Assembly (NCBI GenBank): GCA_051005695.1
Contig: JBPCJC010000045.1
Location: forward strand, 13,198-77,197
Direction: 5' to 3'
Source of the DNA: JACCTI01 sp051005695
Lineage (GTDB): Bacteria > Verrucomicrobiota > Verrucomicrobiia > Chthoniobacterales > UBA10450
DNA: 64,000 nt
In this document: piece after piece, positions 35,620 to 45,396 of the stretch
Layout of the letters: each line of letters begins with the position of its first letter
Numbering within the stretch: the first letter of the stretch is position 1
Position numbers and translations under genes: made by a program
The notes under the pieces: generated by a model
Databases searched by the model: none
What the model saw: the letters and a program-made list of their open reading frames with translations, nothing else
What the model was told of the DNA's origin: nothing

Positions 35620-37737
35620 ATGAACCTGACCTCCACCCTGGCTTTCGCCGCGGCCAGTTTCAGCGCCGCGCTCGCGTTGGCCGTGGCCGTGCGAAAACAG
35701 CGCTCGGTGGCGTCGTGGTCCTTCTGCGTGGGGATGGCCGCGCTGGCTTGCGAGAGCGCGCTCATCGGTGCCGGCTTTCGGGAGGCGGCGATGAACCGGA
35801 TCGTCTTTTGGCAGACGAGCATCCTGCAAGGGAAAGCGTTTCTGCCGGCGGTCTGGCTTTGTTTTAGCGTCACCTTTTCGCGCGGAAACTCGCGGGAGTT
35901 CCTGCGCAAATCCTGGCCGCTGCTCGCGCTGCTTTTAGTGCTGCCGATCGCGCTCGTGTTTTGGCAATCGGACCATCTGTTGATCGTGGTCGCGGCCGAC
36001 GAAGCGAAGTCGCACTGGTTTCTGAATTACTCGTTCGCTGCAAAAATTCTCAATGGCATTCTGCTCGTCTCCGCGGTCCTCATCCTGATGAATCTCGAGC
36101 GCACTTTCCGCTCCGCCGTCGGGACGATGCAGTGGCGGATCAAGTTCGTTGCGCTCGGCGTCGGAATTATTTTTGGCGCGCAAATTTACACGCGCAGCCA
36201 GGCGCTGATTTATTCGCAGGACAGCCCGGCGAGCTCCGCGGTCGAGGTCGGCGCGTTGTTCATCGGCTGCATCTTTCTTGCCGTTGGTTATGTGCGGGGC
36301 GGCTTCGGCGCGATCGATATTTATCCGTCGCGCGCGGCCTTGCACACTTCGCTGACGGTGCTGCTCGCGGGCGGTTATCTTTTTGTTATCGGGGTGCTCG
36401 CGCAAGTTGTCGCGCGGCGCGGCGGCTCGGGCAGCTTCCAACTGGAAGCGTTGCTCATCCTGGGCGCGATCGCGCTCCTCGCCGTCCTGCTTTTGTCGAA
36501 GCGCTTGCGGCAGGGAATTCAACAATTCATCAGCCGTCACTTCACGCGGCCGCAACATGATTCCCGAAAGATTTGGAGTCGCTTTACGCGACTAACGAGC
36601 AGCGTTTTGGAACCGGCGGTGCTTTGCAATGCGGCCGCGCAACAGGTTTCCGAAACCTTCAGCGCGTTGTCGGTCACGATCTGGCTGCTCGATGCGCGAC
36701 AGGAAAAATTGATCCTCGGCGCGTCGACCTCGCAGGCGTCGGAAAAGCCGGCGGAGGCGCCGGCGGAAGCGGCCACCCCGGCAGAAATCGGCGTCGGACT
36801 TTCGACCATGACCGGACCGTTCGATTTGGAAAAAGCGAAGGGCGAATGGGCCGCGAATCTCCGGCGCTTGAGCACGCCGCACTTTGAAACTGGCGGCGGG
36901 CGGGTGGCGGTGCCGCTGCGGGCGGGCGAGCGCGCGCTCGGGCTGATGATTCTGGCCGATCGCGTGAACGCGATTCCGTACACCGCCGAAGAAATGGATT
37001 TGCTCCGCTGCATCGGCGACCAGATCGCAACCAGCCTGCTCAATCTCGGGTTGGCGCACGAAGTGATGCGCGGCCGGGAACTGGAAGCCTTCCAGACGAT
37101 GTCGACTTTTTTTGTGCACGATCTCAAAAACGCGGCTTCGACTCTGACCTTGATGCTGCAAAATCTTCCGGTGCATTTCGACGACCCGGCGTTTCGCGCG
37201 GACGCCTTGCGCGGGATCGGGCGGACGGCGGACCGGATCAATCAACTGATCGGCAGCCTGGGTGTCGTTAGGCAAAAACTCGCGCTGCAACGCGTGGAAC
37301 TGGATTTAAACGCAGTCGTCGATCGGGTGCTCGAAGAGTTTGATGGGCTCGCCTCGCTGGCGGTGGTGAAGGACCTTGGATCGTTGCCCCTGGTCTACGC
37401 GGACCCGGTTCATCTGCAGAGCGTGATCACAAATTTGCTTCTGAATGCGCGCGACGCCGTCGAAGAAAAGGGCGAAGTGATCGTGCAAACCACGCGGCGC
37501 GGTGAAGCCGCAGTGCTGTCGGTCGCCGACAACGGTTGCGGCATGAGCCCGGTCTTTGTGCGAGATTCCTTGTTCCGGCCGTTTGCGACCACGAAAAAGA
37601 AAGGTCTCGGGATTGGCTTGTTCCAATCGAAGATGATCGTCGAGGCGCACGGGGGAAATATTCAGGTGACGAGCGACACAGGAAAGGGCACGACGTTCCG
37701 GGTATTTTTGCCGTTCGGACCGGGCCAAGAGAAATGA
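35620..37737 (+). CDS. prsK: PrsK-type membrane histidine kinase
   Basis: About 705 residues from ATG 35620; GTG 35587 is an alternative. The first ~310 residues are a run of membrane helices as in PrsK. A GAF-like domain follows (residues ~340-480). The kinase core has the H box FFVHDLKNAASTLTLML with His500, the N box VITNLLLNARDAVE, and ATP boxes DNGCGM and KGLGIGLFQSK. PrsK kinases accompany exosortase/PEP-CTERM systems. The 4-base ATGA overlap with PrsR shows a co-translated two-component pair. Confidence 0.9.
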   Translation: MNLTSTLAFAAASFSAALALAVAVRKQRSVASWSFCVGMAALACESALIGAGFREAAMNRIVFWQTSILQGKAFLPAVWLCFSVTFSRGNSREFLRKSWPLLALLLVLPIALVFWQSDHLLIVVAADEAKSHWFLNYSFAAKILNGILLVSAVLILMNLERTFRSAVGTMQWRIKFVALGVGIIFGAQIYTRSQALIYSQDSPASSAVEVGALFIGCIFLAVGYVRGGFGAIDIYPSRAALHTSLTVLLAGGYLFVIGVLAQVVARRGGSGSFQLEALLILGAIALLAVLLLSKRLRQGIQQFISRHFTRPQHDSRKIWSRFTRLTSSVLEPAVLCNAAAQQVSETFSALSVTIWLLDARQEKLILGASTSQASEKPAEAPAEAATPAEIGVGLSTMTGPFDLEKAKGEWAANLRRLSTPHFETGGGRVAVPLRAGERALGLMILADRVNAIPYTAEEMDLLRCIGDQIATSLLNLGLAHEVMRGRELEAFQTMSTFFVHDLKNAASTLTLMLQNLPVHFDDPAFRADALRGIGRTADRINQLIGSLGVVRQKLALQRVELDLNAVVDRVLEEFDGLASLAVVKDLGSLPLVYADPVHLQSVITNLLLNARDAVEEKGEVIVQTTRRGEAAVLSVADNGCGMSPVFVRDSLFRPFATTKKKGLGIGLFQSKMIVEAHGGNIQVTSDTGKGTTFRVFLPFGPGQEK

Positions 37738-39125
37738 GATCGACGCTGTTGTTAGTGGATGATGACGAAGAAATCCGCACCCAGATGAAGTGGGCGCTGA
37801 TGGGCGACTACGACGTCGTCTTCGCCGGGACACGACAGGAAGCGGTGGAAGCTTACAAGAGTTCGCGACCAGCGGCGATCCTGCTGGATCTTGGTTTACC
37901 GCCGCATCCGAACAGCATCGAAGAAGGAATCGGAACCTTAGGCGACATCCTTTCGGTCGATCGCGGGGCCAAGGTGATCGTCATCTCCGGCCAGGGCGAA
38001 AAGAAAAACGCGCTCGAAGCGGTCGGTGCGGGCGCGTACGATTTTCTCTGCAAACCGATCGAGATGGCGGAGCTGCAACTGCTCCTGCGCCGCTGCATTT
38101 ACGTCGCGGAATTGGAAACCGAATACCGCAAACTGCAACAGAGTGCGCGGCCCAACATCTTTGAGGAGATGATCGGGACCAGCCCGCAAATGCAAGGTGT
38201 GTTCTCCTTCATCAAGAAAGTCGCCGCGACTACCGCGCCGGTTTTGTTGCTCGGTGAAAGCGGCACCGGCAAGGAGATGGCCGCGCTCGCGATCCATCGT
38301 CGCAGCCAGCGGAAAGACGGGCCGTTCATCGCGATCAACTGCAACGCGATCCCGGAAAATCTTCTGGAGAGCGAATTGTTCGGCCACGAAAAGGGGTCTT
38401 TCACCGGGGCGCACATGCAGCGCAAAGGGCTGATCGAAACCGCGGATGGCGGTTCACTTTTCCTCGATGAAATCGGCGAGTTGCCCTCGCAAATTCAGGT
38501 CAAACTCCTGCGTTATTTACAGGAGCAGCGTTTCCAGCGCGTCGGCGGCCGCCAGGAAATCCAGAGCGACGCGCGCGTGATCGCCGCGACCAACGTGGAT
38601 TTGAAGCAGGCCATCGCGGAAGGAAAATTCCGCGAGGATCTTTTTTTCCGGCTCGCGGTGGTGGTAATCAAGCTGCCGGCGTTACGCGAACGGGGCGAAG
38701 ACACAATGATGCTCGCGCGCGAATTCCTCCAGCGTTACGCGGTGCAAAATTCCCGCACCAACCTCACTTTCACGACGGAGGCATTGCGGGCGATGAACGG
38801 GCATCATTGGCCGGGGAACGTGCGCGAATTGCAAAACCGGGTGAAGCGCGCGGTCATCATGGCCGATAGCAAACGGATCACGGAAAGCGACCTGGAATTG
38901 GTCGACGCGAGCGACGGACCGGCGCCGGTGACCCTAAAGGAAGCGCGCGAAAGTGTGGAAAAGGAATTGGTTCAACAGACTTTGCAGAAGCATCTCGGCC
39001 GGATCAGTTCCGCGGCGATCGAGTTAGGAATCAGCCGGCCGACGCTCTACGAATTGATGGAAAAACTCGGAATTCCGAAGAAGATGAGCGCAGCCCATGG
39101 CGGCGAAAGCGAAGCCGCGAATTGA
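37734..39125 (+). CDS. prsR: PrsR-type sigma-54-dependent response regulator
   Basis: A 463-residue NtrC-like activator. The receiver domain has LLLVDDDEEIR and phospho-acceptor Asp52 in AILLDLGLP. The AAA+ domain has Walker A LLGESGTGKEMAAL, the sigma-54 contact loop as GSFTGA, and FLDEIGELP. The C-terminal Fis-type HTH is AAIELGISRPTLYELMEKL. PrsR of exosortase systems switches on PEP-CTERM genes from -24/-12 promoters. A full-consensus site of that kind lies at 42659, before the sortable protein gene. The start ATG 37734 overlaps prsK; the frame is open upstream inside prsK. Confidence 0.92.
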   Translation: MRSTLLLVDDDEEIRTQMKWALMGDYDVVFAGTRQEAVEAYKSSRPAAILLDLGLPPHPNSIEEGIGTLGDILSVDRGAKVIVISGQGEKKNALEAVGAGAYDFLCKPIEMAELQLLLRRCIYVAELETEYRKLQQSARPNIFEEMIGTSPQMQGVFSFIKKVAATTAPVLLLGESGTGKEMAALAIHRRSQRKDGPFIAINCNAIPENLLESELFGHEKGSFTGAHMQRKGLIETADGGSLFLDEIGELPSQIQVKLLRYLQEQRFQRVGGRQEIQSDARVIAATNVDLKQAIAEGKFREDLFFRLAVVVIKLPALRERGEDTMMLAREFLQRYAVQNSRTNLTFTTEALRAMNGHHWPGNVRELQNRVKRAVIMADSKRITESDLELVDASDGPAPVTLKEARESVEKELVQQTLQKHLGRISSAAIELGISRPTLYELMEKLGIPKKMSAAHGGESEAAN

Positions 39126-39274
39126 CTGGCTAATCGGGGGGCCAAAGTCTAACAAAGTCCCGGGCGCGATTTCGCTCGCGCACTCGCTCGCGCTGCCGAA
39201 TGCCGGTCGAAGTGGCGTCCTTGCTTCTCTTCGCCGGCGAACGCTCACGAAGTGACGCAGCAGTTTTAAACTAC

Positions 39275-42200
39275 ATGATTCCCATGCTCAATTTGCGAAC
39301 CGTTTTTCGAATCCTTCTCCACGCGACGCTGGTCATCGCGCTCATCACCGGATGCTCGGCCGAGGCGAGAAAATCGCGGCATCTCTCGCGCGCTGAGAAA
39401 TATTTCCGGGCCGGCGATTTCGAGAAGGCAAAGCTGGAATACATGAACGTGATTCGGATCGACCCGAAGGCGACGGTGGCCTTTCAGCGGACCGCGGCGA
39501 TCTGGCTCGAGCAAGGCGCGCCGATGCGGGCCGGACCGTTTTTGGCGCGCGCGCGCGAAATTAATCCCCGCGATGCCGAGAGCCGGTTGAAATTGGCCAG
39601 GCTTTTAGTCTCGTTAGGCGGACTGGCCGAAGGGCGAAAGGAAGCGCAGGCGGCGGTGGCTTTGGAACCGGGAAACGCCGAGGCCGTGCGGTTGCTGGTG
39701 GAGGCTTCGCGAACCCCGGCGGAGTTGGCCGCGGCGGCGCAAGCGTTGCAAAATTTTCCGGCGAAAGAGAGCGCGCCGTTCAAACTCGCGGTCGCGACCA
39801 TGGCCTTGAAGCAGGGAGATATTCCGAATGCGGAGGCGGCGCTCAAGACTGTACTGCAGCTCGACCCGAAGAACGCCTCGGCGCACACTGCGATGGCGGC
39901 GATCAATTTGATGCGCAAAGACGTGCCGAAGGCCGGCGAAGAGTTCAAGGCCGCGGCGGAGGCTTCCCCCTTACGCTCGACCGAACGGATTCAATACGCG
40001 GAGTTCCGCGCGCAGACATCCGGAGCGAAGGAATCGATCGAGGCTCTGAAAGCGATCATCGCGCAGGCGCCGGATTATATTCCCGCCTCGCGTTTGCTGG
40101 CGCAGATCGCGCTGGCGCAAAAGCGTTACGACGAGGCCGCGAGCGATCTCGAGAACGTCTTCAAGTATGACGCGGATAACGTCGATAGTCGCATGGTCCA
40201 GGCGCAGGTGCTGATCGCGAAAGGCGATGGCGCGAAGGCGGTGGAAGTGCTTGAGCGCTTGGAAAAAATTTATCCGAAGGTTGCCTCGATCAAGATCCAG
40301 CTGGCGCGCGCGAATTTGTTAATCAACAAACCGTCGGAAGCGACCGCGGCGTTAAACGATGCGCTCGCGCAGGAGCCGCAAAACGTGGAAGCGAAGGTCC
40401 TGATGGCCGAGACCAATATGCGCCGGGGCGATGCGCAGGCGGTCGTCAATGGTTTGACCGAGGTCTTGCAGCAACACCCCGAGCTCGGCCAGGCGAAGTT
40501 GATGTTGGCTGATTCCTACCGCCTGCTCGGCCGATACGAAGATGCGGCGAGCATTTTCCGCGATCAGCTCAAAGCGAATCCGCAAAATGCGCCCGCATAT
40601 CTCGGGCTGGGCGTGATCATGCGCGAGGAAAAGAAGGACCCGGACGCGCGGGCGGCATTCGAGAAAGCGCTGGAATTGTCGCCGGGGAATTTGATCGCGA
40701 TTAACCAATTAGTGGAGCTGGATCTCGCGGACAAAGCGTATGACGCCGCGCTCCAGCGGACCAAGACTTTGCTCGCGAGCACGCCGAATTCTGGAAGCGC
40801 GCACCTCTTGGAAGGGAAAATCTACGCCGCCCAGGCGCAGTGGCCCGAGGCCGAAGCTGCGCTGACGAAGGCGCTGGAATTGGAGCCGAGTCTCGGGCCT
40901 GCCTACGACCTTTTGATCAGCGCTGATCTCGCGACCAACGATCTCCCGAAGGCGGCGGCTACGCTTGAGACTTTGCTGACGAAGAATCCGCAGAATCCGG
41001 GCGGCTTGATGCAGTTGGCGTTGGTTTACGAAAAAATGAATGAGTTCGCCAAAGCAGCGAGCACTTACGAAAAGCTGGTCGCGATCAAATCGGATTCGCC
41101 GGCGGCGCTCAACAATCTTGCGTATTTGTACGCGGAAAAGTTGAACCAGCTGGATAAGGCTGCCGACGCAAGTCGCAAAGCGCGCTCGCTGCAACCGTCC
41201 GATCCCGCAATTGCCGACACGTTCGGCTGGATTCTCTATCGACAGGGAGATTATCAACAGGCGCTTAGTCTTCTCCAGGAAAGCGCGGCTAAGCTGGGCG
41301 ACAATCCGGAAGCGCAATACCACCTCGGCTCTGCCGCCTACATGATGAGCCAGACGGAAATGGCGCGGGCTGCCTTCCAGAAAGCCACACAAGCTTCGGC
41401 TGCTTTCCCGGGCAAGGCGGAGGCGCAACGCCGCCTGGCTTTGCTCGGTGACGGCGCAGCGCAAGCGGAGATGTCGAACGCTGACTTGGAATCCTTGGTG
41501 AAACAGCAACCGAACGATCTCATTGCGCTGACGCGCCTGGGCGAAAGGTACGAGAAGGACGGGCAGCCCGCGAAAGCCGCGGAGGCATACGAGCGCGCGC
41601 TGAAGGTGAATCCCAAACTGGTCCAGGTCACCGTAAAGCTGGCGCAGCTTTATGCCGGATCACTGAAGGAACCCGTGAAGGCCTTAGAGCTTGCGAAAAA
41701 GGCACGCGAATTGGCCCCTTCGGACCCGAACGTGTCGGGCGTGATCGGAGTCCTCGCTTACCAGACAGGCAATTACCCGTGGGCCTACAGCCTTCTCCAA
41801 GAAGCTCTCCGACAGAAGCCGAATGATCCCGATATTCTGCTAAATTGTGCCCGAGCCGCCTATCTCATCGGGAAGTCGACCGACGCGCAGCAGTTGATGG
41901 AACGCTTGCTCGCGGCGGTTCCGAATTCCCCGCTAGCTGGCGAAGCCAAGACTTTTCTGACCATGACGGCTCTCGAGCAGCATTCCGAAAACCTCTCGTC
42001 CGCCGATTCTCAGGTCGACGCGGCATTAAAGGAAAATTCCGATTACGCGCCGGCGTTGATGATCAAAGCGGAAATCCAAACCGCACACGGACAAACCGAC
42101 AAAGCTAAGGAAATCTACAACGCTGTGCTGCGGCAATTCCCAGATTTTGCTTTAGCGCAAAAAAACCTCGCACGTCTTTACGCGAATGATCCGGCCGAAC

Positions 42201-42544
42201 TTTCGCAAGCCTTCGACTTAGCGACCAAAGCACGGAAGGTTTTACCGAATGATCCGGAACTGTTGAAAACTCTGGGAGAAATTTGCTACAAGCGAAACGA
42301 CTTTATGAAGGCAATTCAGATCCTGAAGGAACGCGATCGAGCGAAGACCCTGGATAGTCCTGGATTGTTCTACCTTGGGATGTCATACGCCGAGTTGAAG
42401 CAAAAACCAGCGGCGCTTGAGACCCTTCGTCGGGCCCTCGACGCCGGTTTGGCGACAACCATGAGCGAGCAGGCGCTAAAGGCCATTGACGATCTCAAGA
42501 GAACAGAGGCCACACCGTCAAAGGGAAGCTCCCCTGGTGCCTAA
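39275..42544 (+). CDS. prsT: PrsT-type TPR-repeat lipoprotein
   Basis: A 1089-residue protein. A lipoprotein signal is at the start (LVIALITGCSAEA). About 25 or more tetratricopeptide repeats follow, for example YFRAGDFEKAKLEYMNVIRI, then repeated A-x-L-x-P-x-N units such as YLGLGVIMREEKKDPDARAA. It matches the PEP-CTERM-associated PrsT family in size and architecture. It is probably anchored in the outer membrane, facing the periplasm, as scaffold for exopolysaccharide assembly. The frame is open back to 39200, but ATG 39275 gives the signal peptide. One TCGTTAGGC lies at 39611. Confidence 0.88.
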   Translation: MIPMLNLRTVFRILLHATLVIALITGCSAEARKSRHLSRAEKYFRAGDFEKAKLEYMNVIRIDPKATVAFQRTAAIWLEQGAPMRAGPFLARAREINPRDAESRLKLARLLVSLGGLAEGRKEAQAAVALEPGNAEAVRLLVEASRTPAELAAAAQALQNFPAKESAPFKLAVATMALKQGDIPNAEAALKTVLQLDPKNASAHTAMAAINLMRKDVPKAGEEFKAAAEASPLRSTERIQYAEFRAQTSGAKESIEALKAIIAQAPDYIPASRLLAQIALAQKRYDEAASDLENVFKYDADNVDSRMVQAQVLIAKGDGAKAVEVLERLEKIYPKVASIKIQLARANLLINKPSEATAALNDALAQEPQNVEAKVLMAETNMRRGDAQAVVNGLTEVLQQHPELGQAKLMLADSYRLLGRYEDAASIFRDQLKANPQNAPAYLGLGVIMREEKKDPDARAAFEKALELSPGNLIAINQLVELDLADKAYDAALQRTKTLLASTPNSGSAHLLEGKIYAAQAQWPEAEAALTKALELEPSLGPAYDLLISADLATNDLPKAAATLETLLTKNPQNPGGLMQLALVYEKMNEFAKAASTYEKLVAIKSDSPAALNNLAYLYAEKLNQLDKAADASRKARSLQPSDPAIADTFGWILYRQGDYQQALSLLQESAAKLGDNPEAQYHLGSAAYMMSQTEMARAAFQKATQASAAFPGKAEAQRRLALLGDGAAQAEMSNADLESLVKQQPNDLIALTRLGERYEKDGQPAKAAEAYERALKVNPKLVQVTVKLAQLYAGSLKEPVKALELAKKARELAPSDPNVSGVIGVLAYQTGNYPWAYSLLQEALRQKPNDPDILLNCARAAYLIGKSTDAQQLMERLLAAVPNSPLAGEAKTFLTMTALEQHSENLSSADSQVDAALKENSDYAPALMIKAEIQTAHGQTDKAKEIYNAVLRQFPDFALAQKNLARLYANDPAELSQAFDLATKARKVLPNDPELLKTLGEICYKRNDFMKAIQILKERDRAKTLDSPGLFYLGMSYAELKQKPAALETLRRALDAGLATTMSEQALKAIDDLKRTEATPSKGSSPGA

Positions 42545-42658
42545 ACGTCGGAGAAGCTTACAAAAACTTCCGTTCCCATCGAAGTCTTTTAGCGAACTCA
42601 ATTTTTGATATATTTTAATCCTCGCAAGAACAACAGTTTACGACTGACCACAGATCGA

Positions 42659-42674
42659 TGGCACTTCCTTTGCT
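42659..42674 (+). promoter_or_regulatory. Sigma-54 (-24/-12) promoter of the PEP-CTERM-type gene
   Basis: TGGCAC-TTCCT-TTGCT matches the full consensus TGGCAC-N5-TTGCW with correct GG-to-GC spacing. It lies 75 bases upstream of the ATG at 42749, giving a leader of roughly 60 bases. PrsR, the presumed activator, is encoded 3.5 kb upstream. An enhancer site for PrsR was not identified. Confidence 0.75.
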
Positions 42675-42748
42675 AACAGATGACTCGAAAGCGATCGGCT
42701 CATTCACAACGGATGGATCGGTTCGTGAAGAAACCAAACTAAAAAACA

Positions 42749-43333
42749 ATGAAAAATCCTACAAAAGCGTTAATGGCGACCTTCGCGGTTGCTCTCCTTG
42801 CTTGCTCTGTTTTCACGCAACAGGCCCAGGCAATTCCAATCAGCGGTGGCATCTCTCTTGCCGGGACCTATAGAACCGACACCGGAGACATCAACACGGC
42901 TAAGAGCTTTACCAGCTTCAGCGGTGTGTTCGTGACCAGCGTGGCCGGGAGCTATTCCACCGTCTCTCCGGGACAAAGCGTGACCCAAAACGGCTTCACC
43001 TTCAATCCATTTTCGGGTCCTGTGATTCCGCTATGGACGTTCATGTCGGGCGGCAGGACTTATTCTTTCGATTTGACCGCGCTGACTGGGCGCGACCAAC
43101 CGGGCGATAATACTCTGACCCTAAGGGGCTTCGGAACTCTCCACATTTCTGGCACGGGTCCTACCTATGACGACACGGTCGGAACGTGGGTCTTCACTGC
43201 CAACCAAGGCGGTGGAACGTTCTCCTTTTCCTCCAGCAACTCGGCAATTCCTGAAGGCGGTTCAGCGCTCGCGCTTCTTGGCCTCGGGCTCGTCGCTGTG
43301 GAAGCACTGCGCCGGAAACTAGCGACTGCCTAG
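42749..43333 (+). CDS. PEP-CTERM-type (I-P-E-G-G variant) exosortase substrate
   Basis: A 194-residue secreted protein. Signal peptide at residues 1-28 (VALLACSVFTQQAQA). The body is Ser/Thr/Gly-rich beta-sheet (FSGVFVTSVAGSYSTVSPG) of unknown function. The tail at residues 167-194 has the three-part sorting signal: I-P-E-G-G, a hydrophobic helix (SALALLGLGLVAVEAL) and a basic end (RRKLATA). This resembles the VPDSG/VPEGG variants seen in Verrucomicrobia rather than VPEP. It is the only clear exosortase substrate in the window and is preceded by a sigma-54 promoter. Confidence 0.88.
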   Translation: MKNPTKALMATFAVALLACSVFTQQAQAIPISGGISLAGTYRTDTGDINTAKSFTSFSGVFVTSVAGSYSTVSPGQSVTQNGFTFNPFSGPVIPLWTFMSGGRTYSFDLTALTGRDQPGDNTLTLRGFGTLHISGTGPTYDDTVGTWVFTANQGGGTFSFSSSNSAIPEGGSALALLGLGLVAVEALRRKLATA

Positions 43334-43368
43334 TTAGCGGGTCGACCTTCACGAATATAACGCATTCG

Positions 43369-43396
43369 CTGGGCAGAGGAGAGATCCTCTGCCCAG
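43369..43396 (+). terminator. Strong hairpin after the PEP-CTERM-type gene
   Basis: CTGGGCAGAGGA pairs perfectly with TCCTCTGCCCAG around a GAGA loop (12 bp). A short T run (CTTT) follows. It lies 36 bases after the stop at 43333. The T tract is weak, so it may work as a terminator or mRNA-stabilising hairpin. Confidence 0.6.
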
Positions 43397-43817
43397 CTTT
43401 GCGTACAGCTAATCTTTCGCAGGAAGCTTCGCTTTGGGGTGGCTCTTTGGCGTAACGCACTATTAGGTCGGAAGAATATGGAGCGTGGAGCAGTTTTTTC
43501 GGTACCTCCCAGCCCGGTCCGAGGGGCTGCTTTGCCAGGACGATTGTTATTACGGCGATCCTTCTTGCGAAGGAAGATCGAGGACTCGAGGCCGGCGAAG
43601 CAGACATTGGCTTGCTGCTCGGCTTTCGCATTCCGTGTCAAGTTCAGGAGGACTTTCTCCGAGTCACGGCCGCCCGAACGAAGCGATCTGTGTCCTCTCG
43701 AAAATATGTCGCGCGACGGTAAGTCGAAGCACTTCGCCGAGGCGCAGGGAAGTCTGTCTGGCGTCGCTTTCCTACAACCGGCCAATAAAATCCCTCCGAA
43801 AAGGACTTGCCTGGAAG
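43397..43817. other. Intergenic 420 bases, no gene supported
   Basis: Open frames on both strands (for instance 43439-43861 plus, 43330-43785 minus) have no recognisable motif, signal or start context. The interval lies between the 3' ends of the PEP-CTERM-type gene and the NHL gene. No repeat beyond the hairpin listed separately. Confidence 0.5.
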
Positions 43818-45116
43818 CTACGGAGCCGAAGAGAATGAGGCCTTATAAAACCTTTTCATGAAGCTCGACGAATCGTGATACCAGAAGTTTCCGTTTGAGT
43901 CGGTCACCACGGTCGCGACGGGACTAAAACTTGCGATGAGGTCGGGAGCTGAAGAGATCAAAATAGAAGCATTTGGAGGAGCTTCTCCGGTTAATTGACT
44001 CAAGGAATTCATCACGTCCGATATCCGAAGCGATAGAGGAGCCGGCCCAGGACCAGCGACGCGGACCAAATGATTATTGGTATCGGAAAGGTATATGCGT
44101 CCCGCGCCAGAAGCCGCAATTCCTTGCGGAAAATTAAACTTCGATGCGTTCCCTACCCCATCAGCGGAACCGGGAACGCCGGCCACTCCGCCTAGCGTGG
44201 TCACTGTTCCGCTGGGACTTAGTCTGCGAACGGTGCTGTTCCCGGTGTCGGCGACATATAAATTTCCTACTCCATCGACGGCGATTCCGCGAGCGTCACT
44301 AAACCGCGCAGCATTCGCGTTTCCGTCCGCACTTCCCTGGCTACCGGCGAGACCGGCTAAGGTGGTGACCTGTCCCGCGGGAGATATTCTTCGAATGGTC
44401 GCATTACACGCGTCCGCTACATAAACGACGCCGCTACTGTCGACCGCCACGCCGCGCGGCGAACAGAACTGAGCGATTGGTCCGCTGCCATCGGCGAAAC
44501 CTGGATGCCCGGCTGATCCGGCCAAGGTTGTGACGACCCCTGCGGACGTGATCTTGCGAATCGTATTATTCCCGCTGTCGGCGACATATACATTGCTGGA
44601 TCCGTCCACGGCCAGACCGATGGGATAATTAAAGCGGGCTGTGGCACCGGTTCCGTCAGCGCTTCCGTAGGTGTCGGGGGCCCCTGCGAATGTGGTGACA
44701 AGACCGGTCGGGGAAATCTTCCGGATGGTATTGTTTAAGGTGTCAGCCACGTAAACGGTTCCCCCGGCTTCCGCAGCGACGCCCTGTAAAAGGTTAAAAC
44801 GAGCGACTGAGCCCTGGCCGTTGGTGCTGCCTGACATACCTGGCGAACCGGCCAGGGTGGTCACGGTTTTGTCCGGGAGAATCTTCCGGACGGTATTATT
44901 CCCCGTGTCGGCGATGTACACGTTGCCCGCTCCATCTGTCGCGATCCCCTGCGGAGAATTAAGGGTCGCGTTGCTGCCGATCCCGTCCATCGCGCCCAAG
45001 ACCCCCGGCATCCCTGCATAGAGAGAGAAGTAGTATGGCTCGTAAGTCGACTGGGCTTGCAGCGAGCCAGCGAGCGTGACCAAGGTGATTAGCGATGAAA
45101 AAATTGCGAGCTTCAT
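43818..45116 (-). CDS. Secreted NHL-repeat beta-propeller protein
   Basis: A 432-residue protein from ATG 45116, with signal peptide SLITLVTLAGSLQAQS. Six NHL-type repeats follow, each with a block like GIATDGAGNVYIADTGNNTV, then RKI and TTLAGSPG, spaced ~55 residues apart. These form a beta-propeller. The last ~60 residues (LTGEAPPNASILISSAPDLI) form a separate small domain. The protein is probably periplasmic or on the surface; function unknown. No PEP-CTERM tail. The frame is open back to 45194, but the signal peptide fixes the start. Confidence 0.85.
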   Translation of the reverse strand: MKLAIFSSLITLVTLAGSLQAQSTYEPYYFSLYAGMPGVLGAMDGIGSNATLNSPQGIATDGAGNVYIADTGNNTVRKILPDKTVTTLAGSPGMSGSTNGQGSVARFNLLQGVAAEAGGTVYVADTLNNTIRKISPTGLVTTFAGAPDTYGSADGTGATARFNYPIGLAVDGSSNVYVADSGNNTIRKITSAGVVTTLAGSAGHPGFADGSGPIAQFCSPRGVAVDSSGVVYVADACNATIRRISPAGQVTTLAGLAGSQGSADGNANAARFSDARGIAVDGVGNLYVADTGNSTVRRLSPSGTVTTLGGVAGVPGSADGVGNASKFNFPQGIAASGAGRIYLSDTNNHLVRVAGPGPAPLSLRISDVMNSLSQLTGEAPPNASILISSAPDLIASFSPVATVVTDSNGNFWYHDSSSFMKRFYKASFSSAP

Positions 45117-45171
45117 ATTATCGAGCGGTTTGGCGGGGCGGAGAATGGTGTAGCCGCCCGTCCCCAAGTTT

Positions 45172-45185
45172 GTATAATTTCCATA
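45172..45185 (-). promoter_or_regulatory. Shared 14-base element upstream of the NHL gene
   Basis: Read on the minus strand this is TATGGAAATTATAC, ending with a -10-like TTATAC. The identical 14-mer occurs at 54318-54331, upstream of another secreted-protein gene. Upstream here lies TTGACA, but only about 12 bases away, too short for a standard -35. A promoter or activator site is likely but unproven. Confidence 0.4.
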
Positions 45186-45396
45186 GTTTGTCAAAGGGAG
45201 CGTCGAAAAGCGGCGGCGACGGATCGGAACCGCGTTTTATTAAACTATACGGGTTTGAGAAGGCGAAGGATCGTAAACTTCTCAACTCCGTGGGCGATGA
45301 CGCGCTGGAGCGTGTAGGGCGACCTCCGAATGGTCGTCGATGCGCGCAGAGTCGGAGCACAACCTTCCGTTGATAATACGCGAACGTCCTTTTATC

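Noticed and set aside
36537..37290. Long minus-strand frames opposite prsK
   Set aside because: The plus-strand histidine kinase is unmistakable; the minus frames have no motifs.
43439..43861. Plus-strand frame after the PEP-CTERM-type gene
   Set aside because: No recognisable motif, it overlaps the NHL gene end, and composition is not protein-like.
45140..45200. TTGACA as a -35 box for the NHL gene
   Set aside because: The spacing to the -10-like TTATAC is only about 12 bases, too short for a standard sigma-70 promoter.
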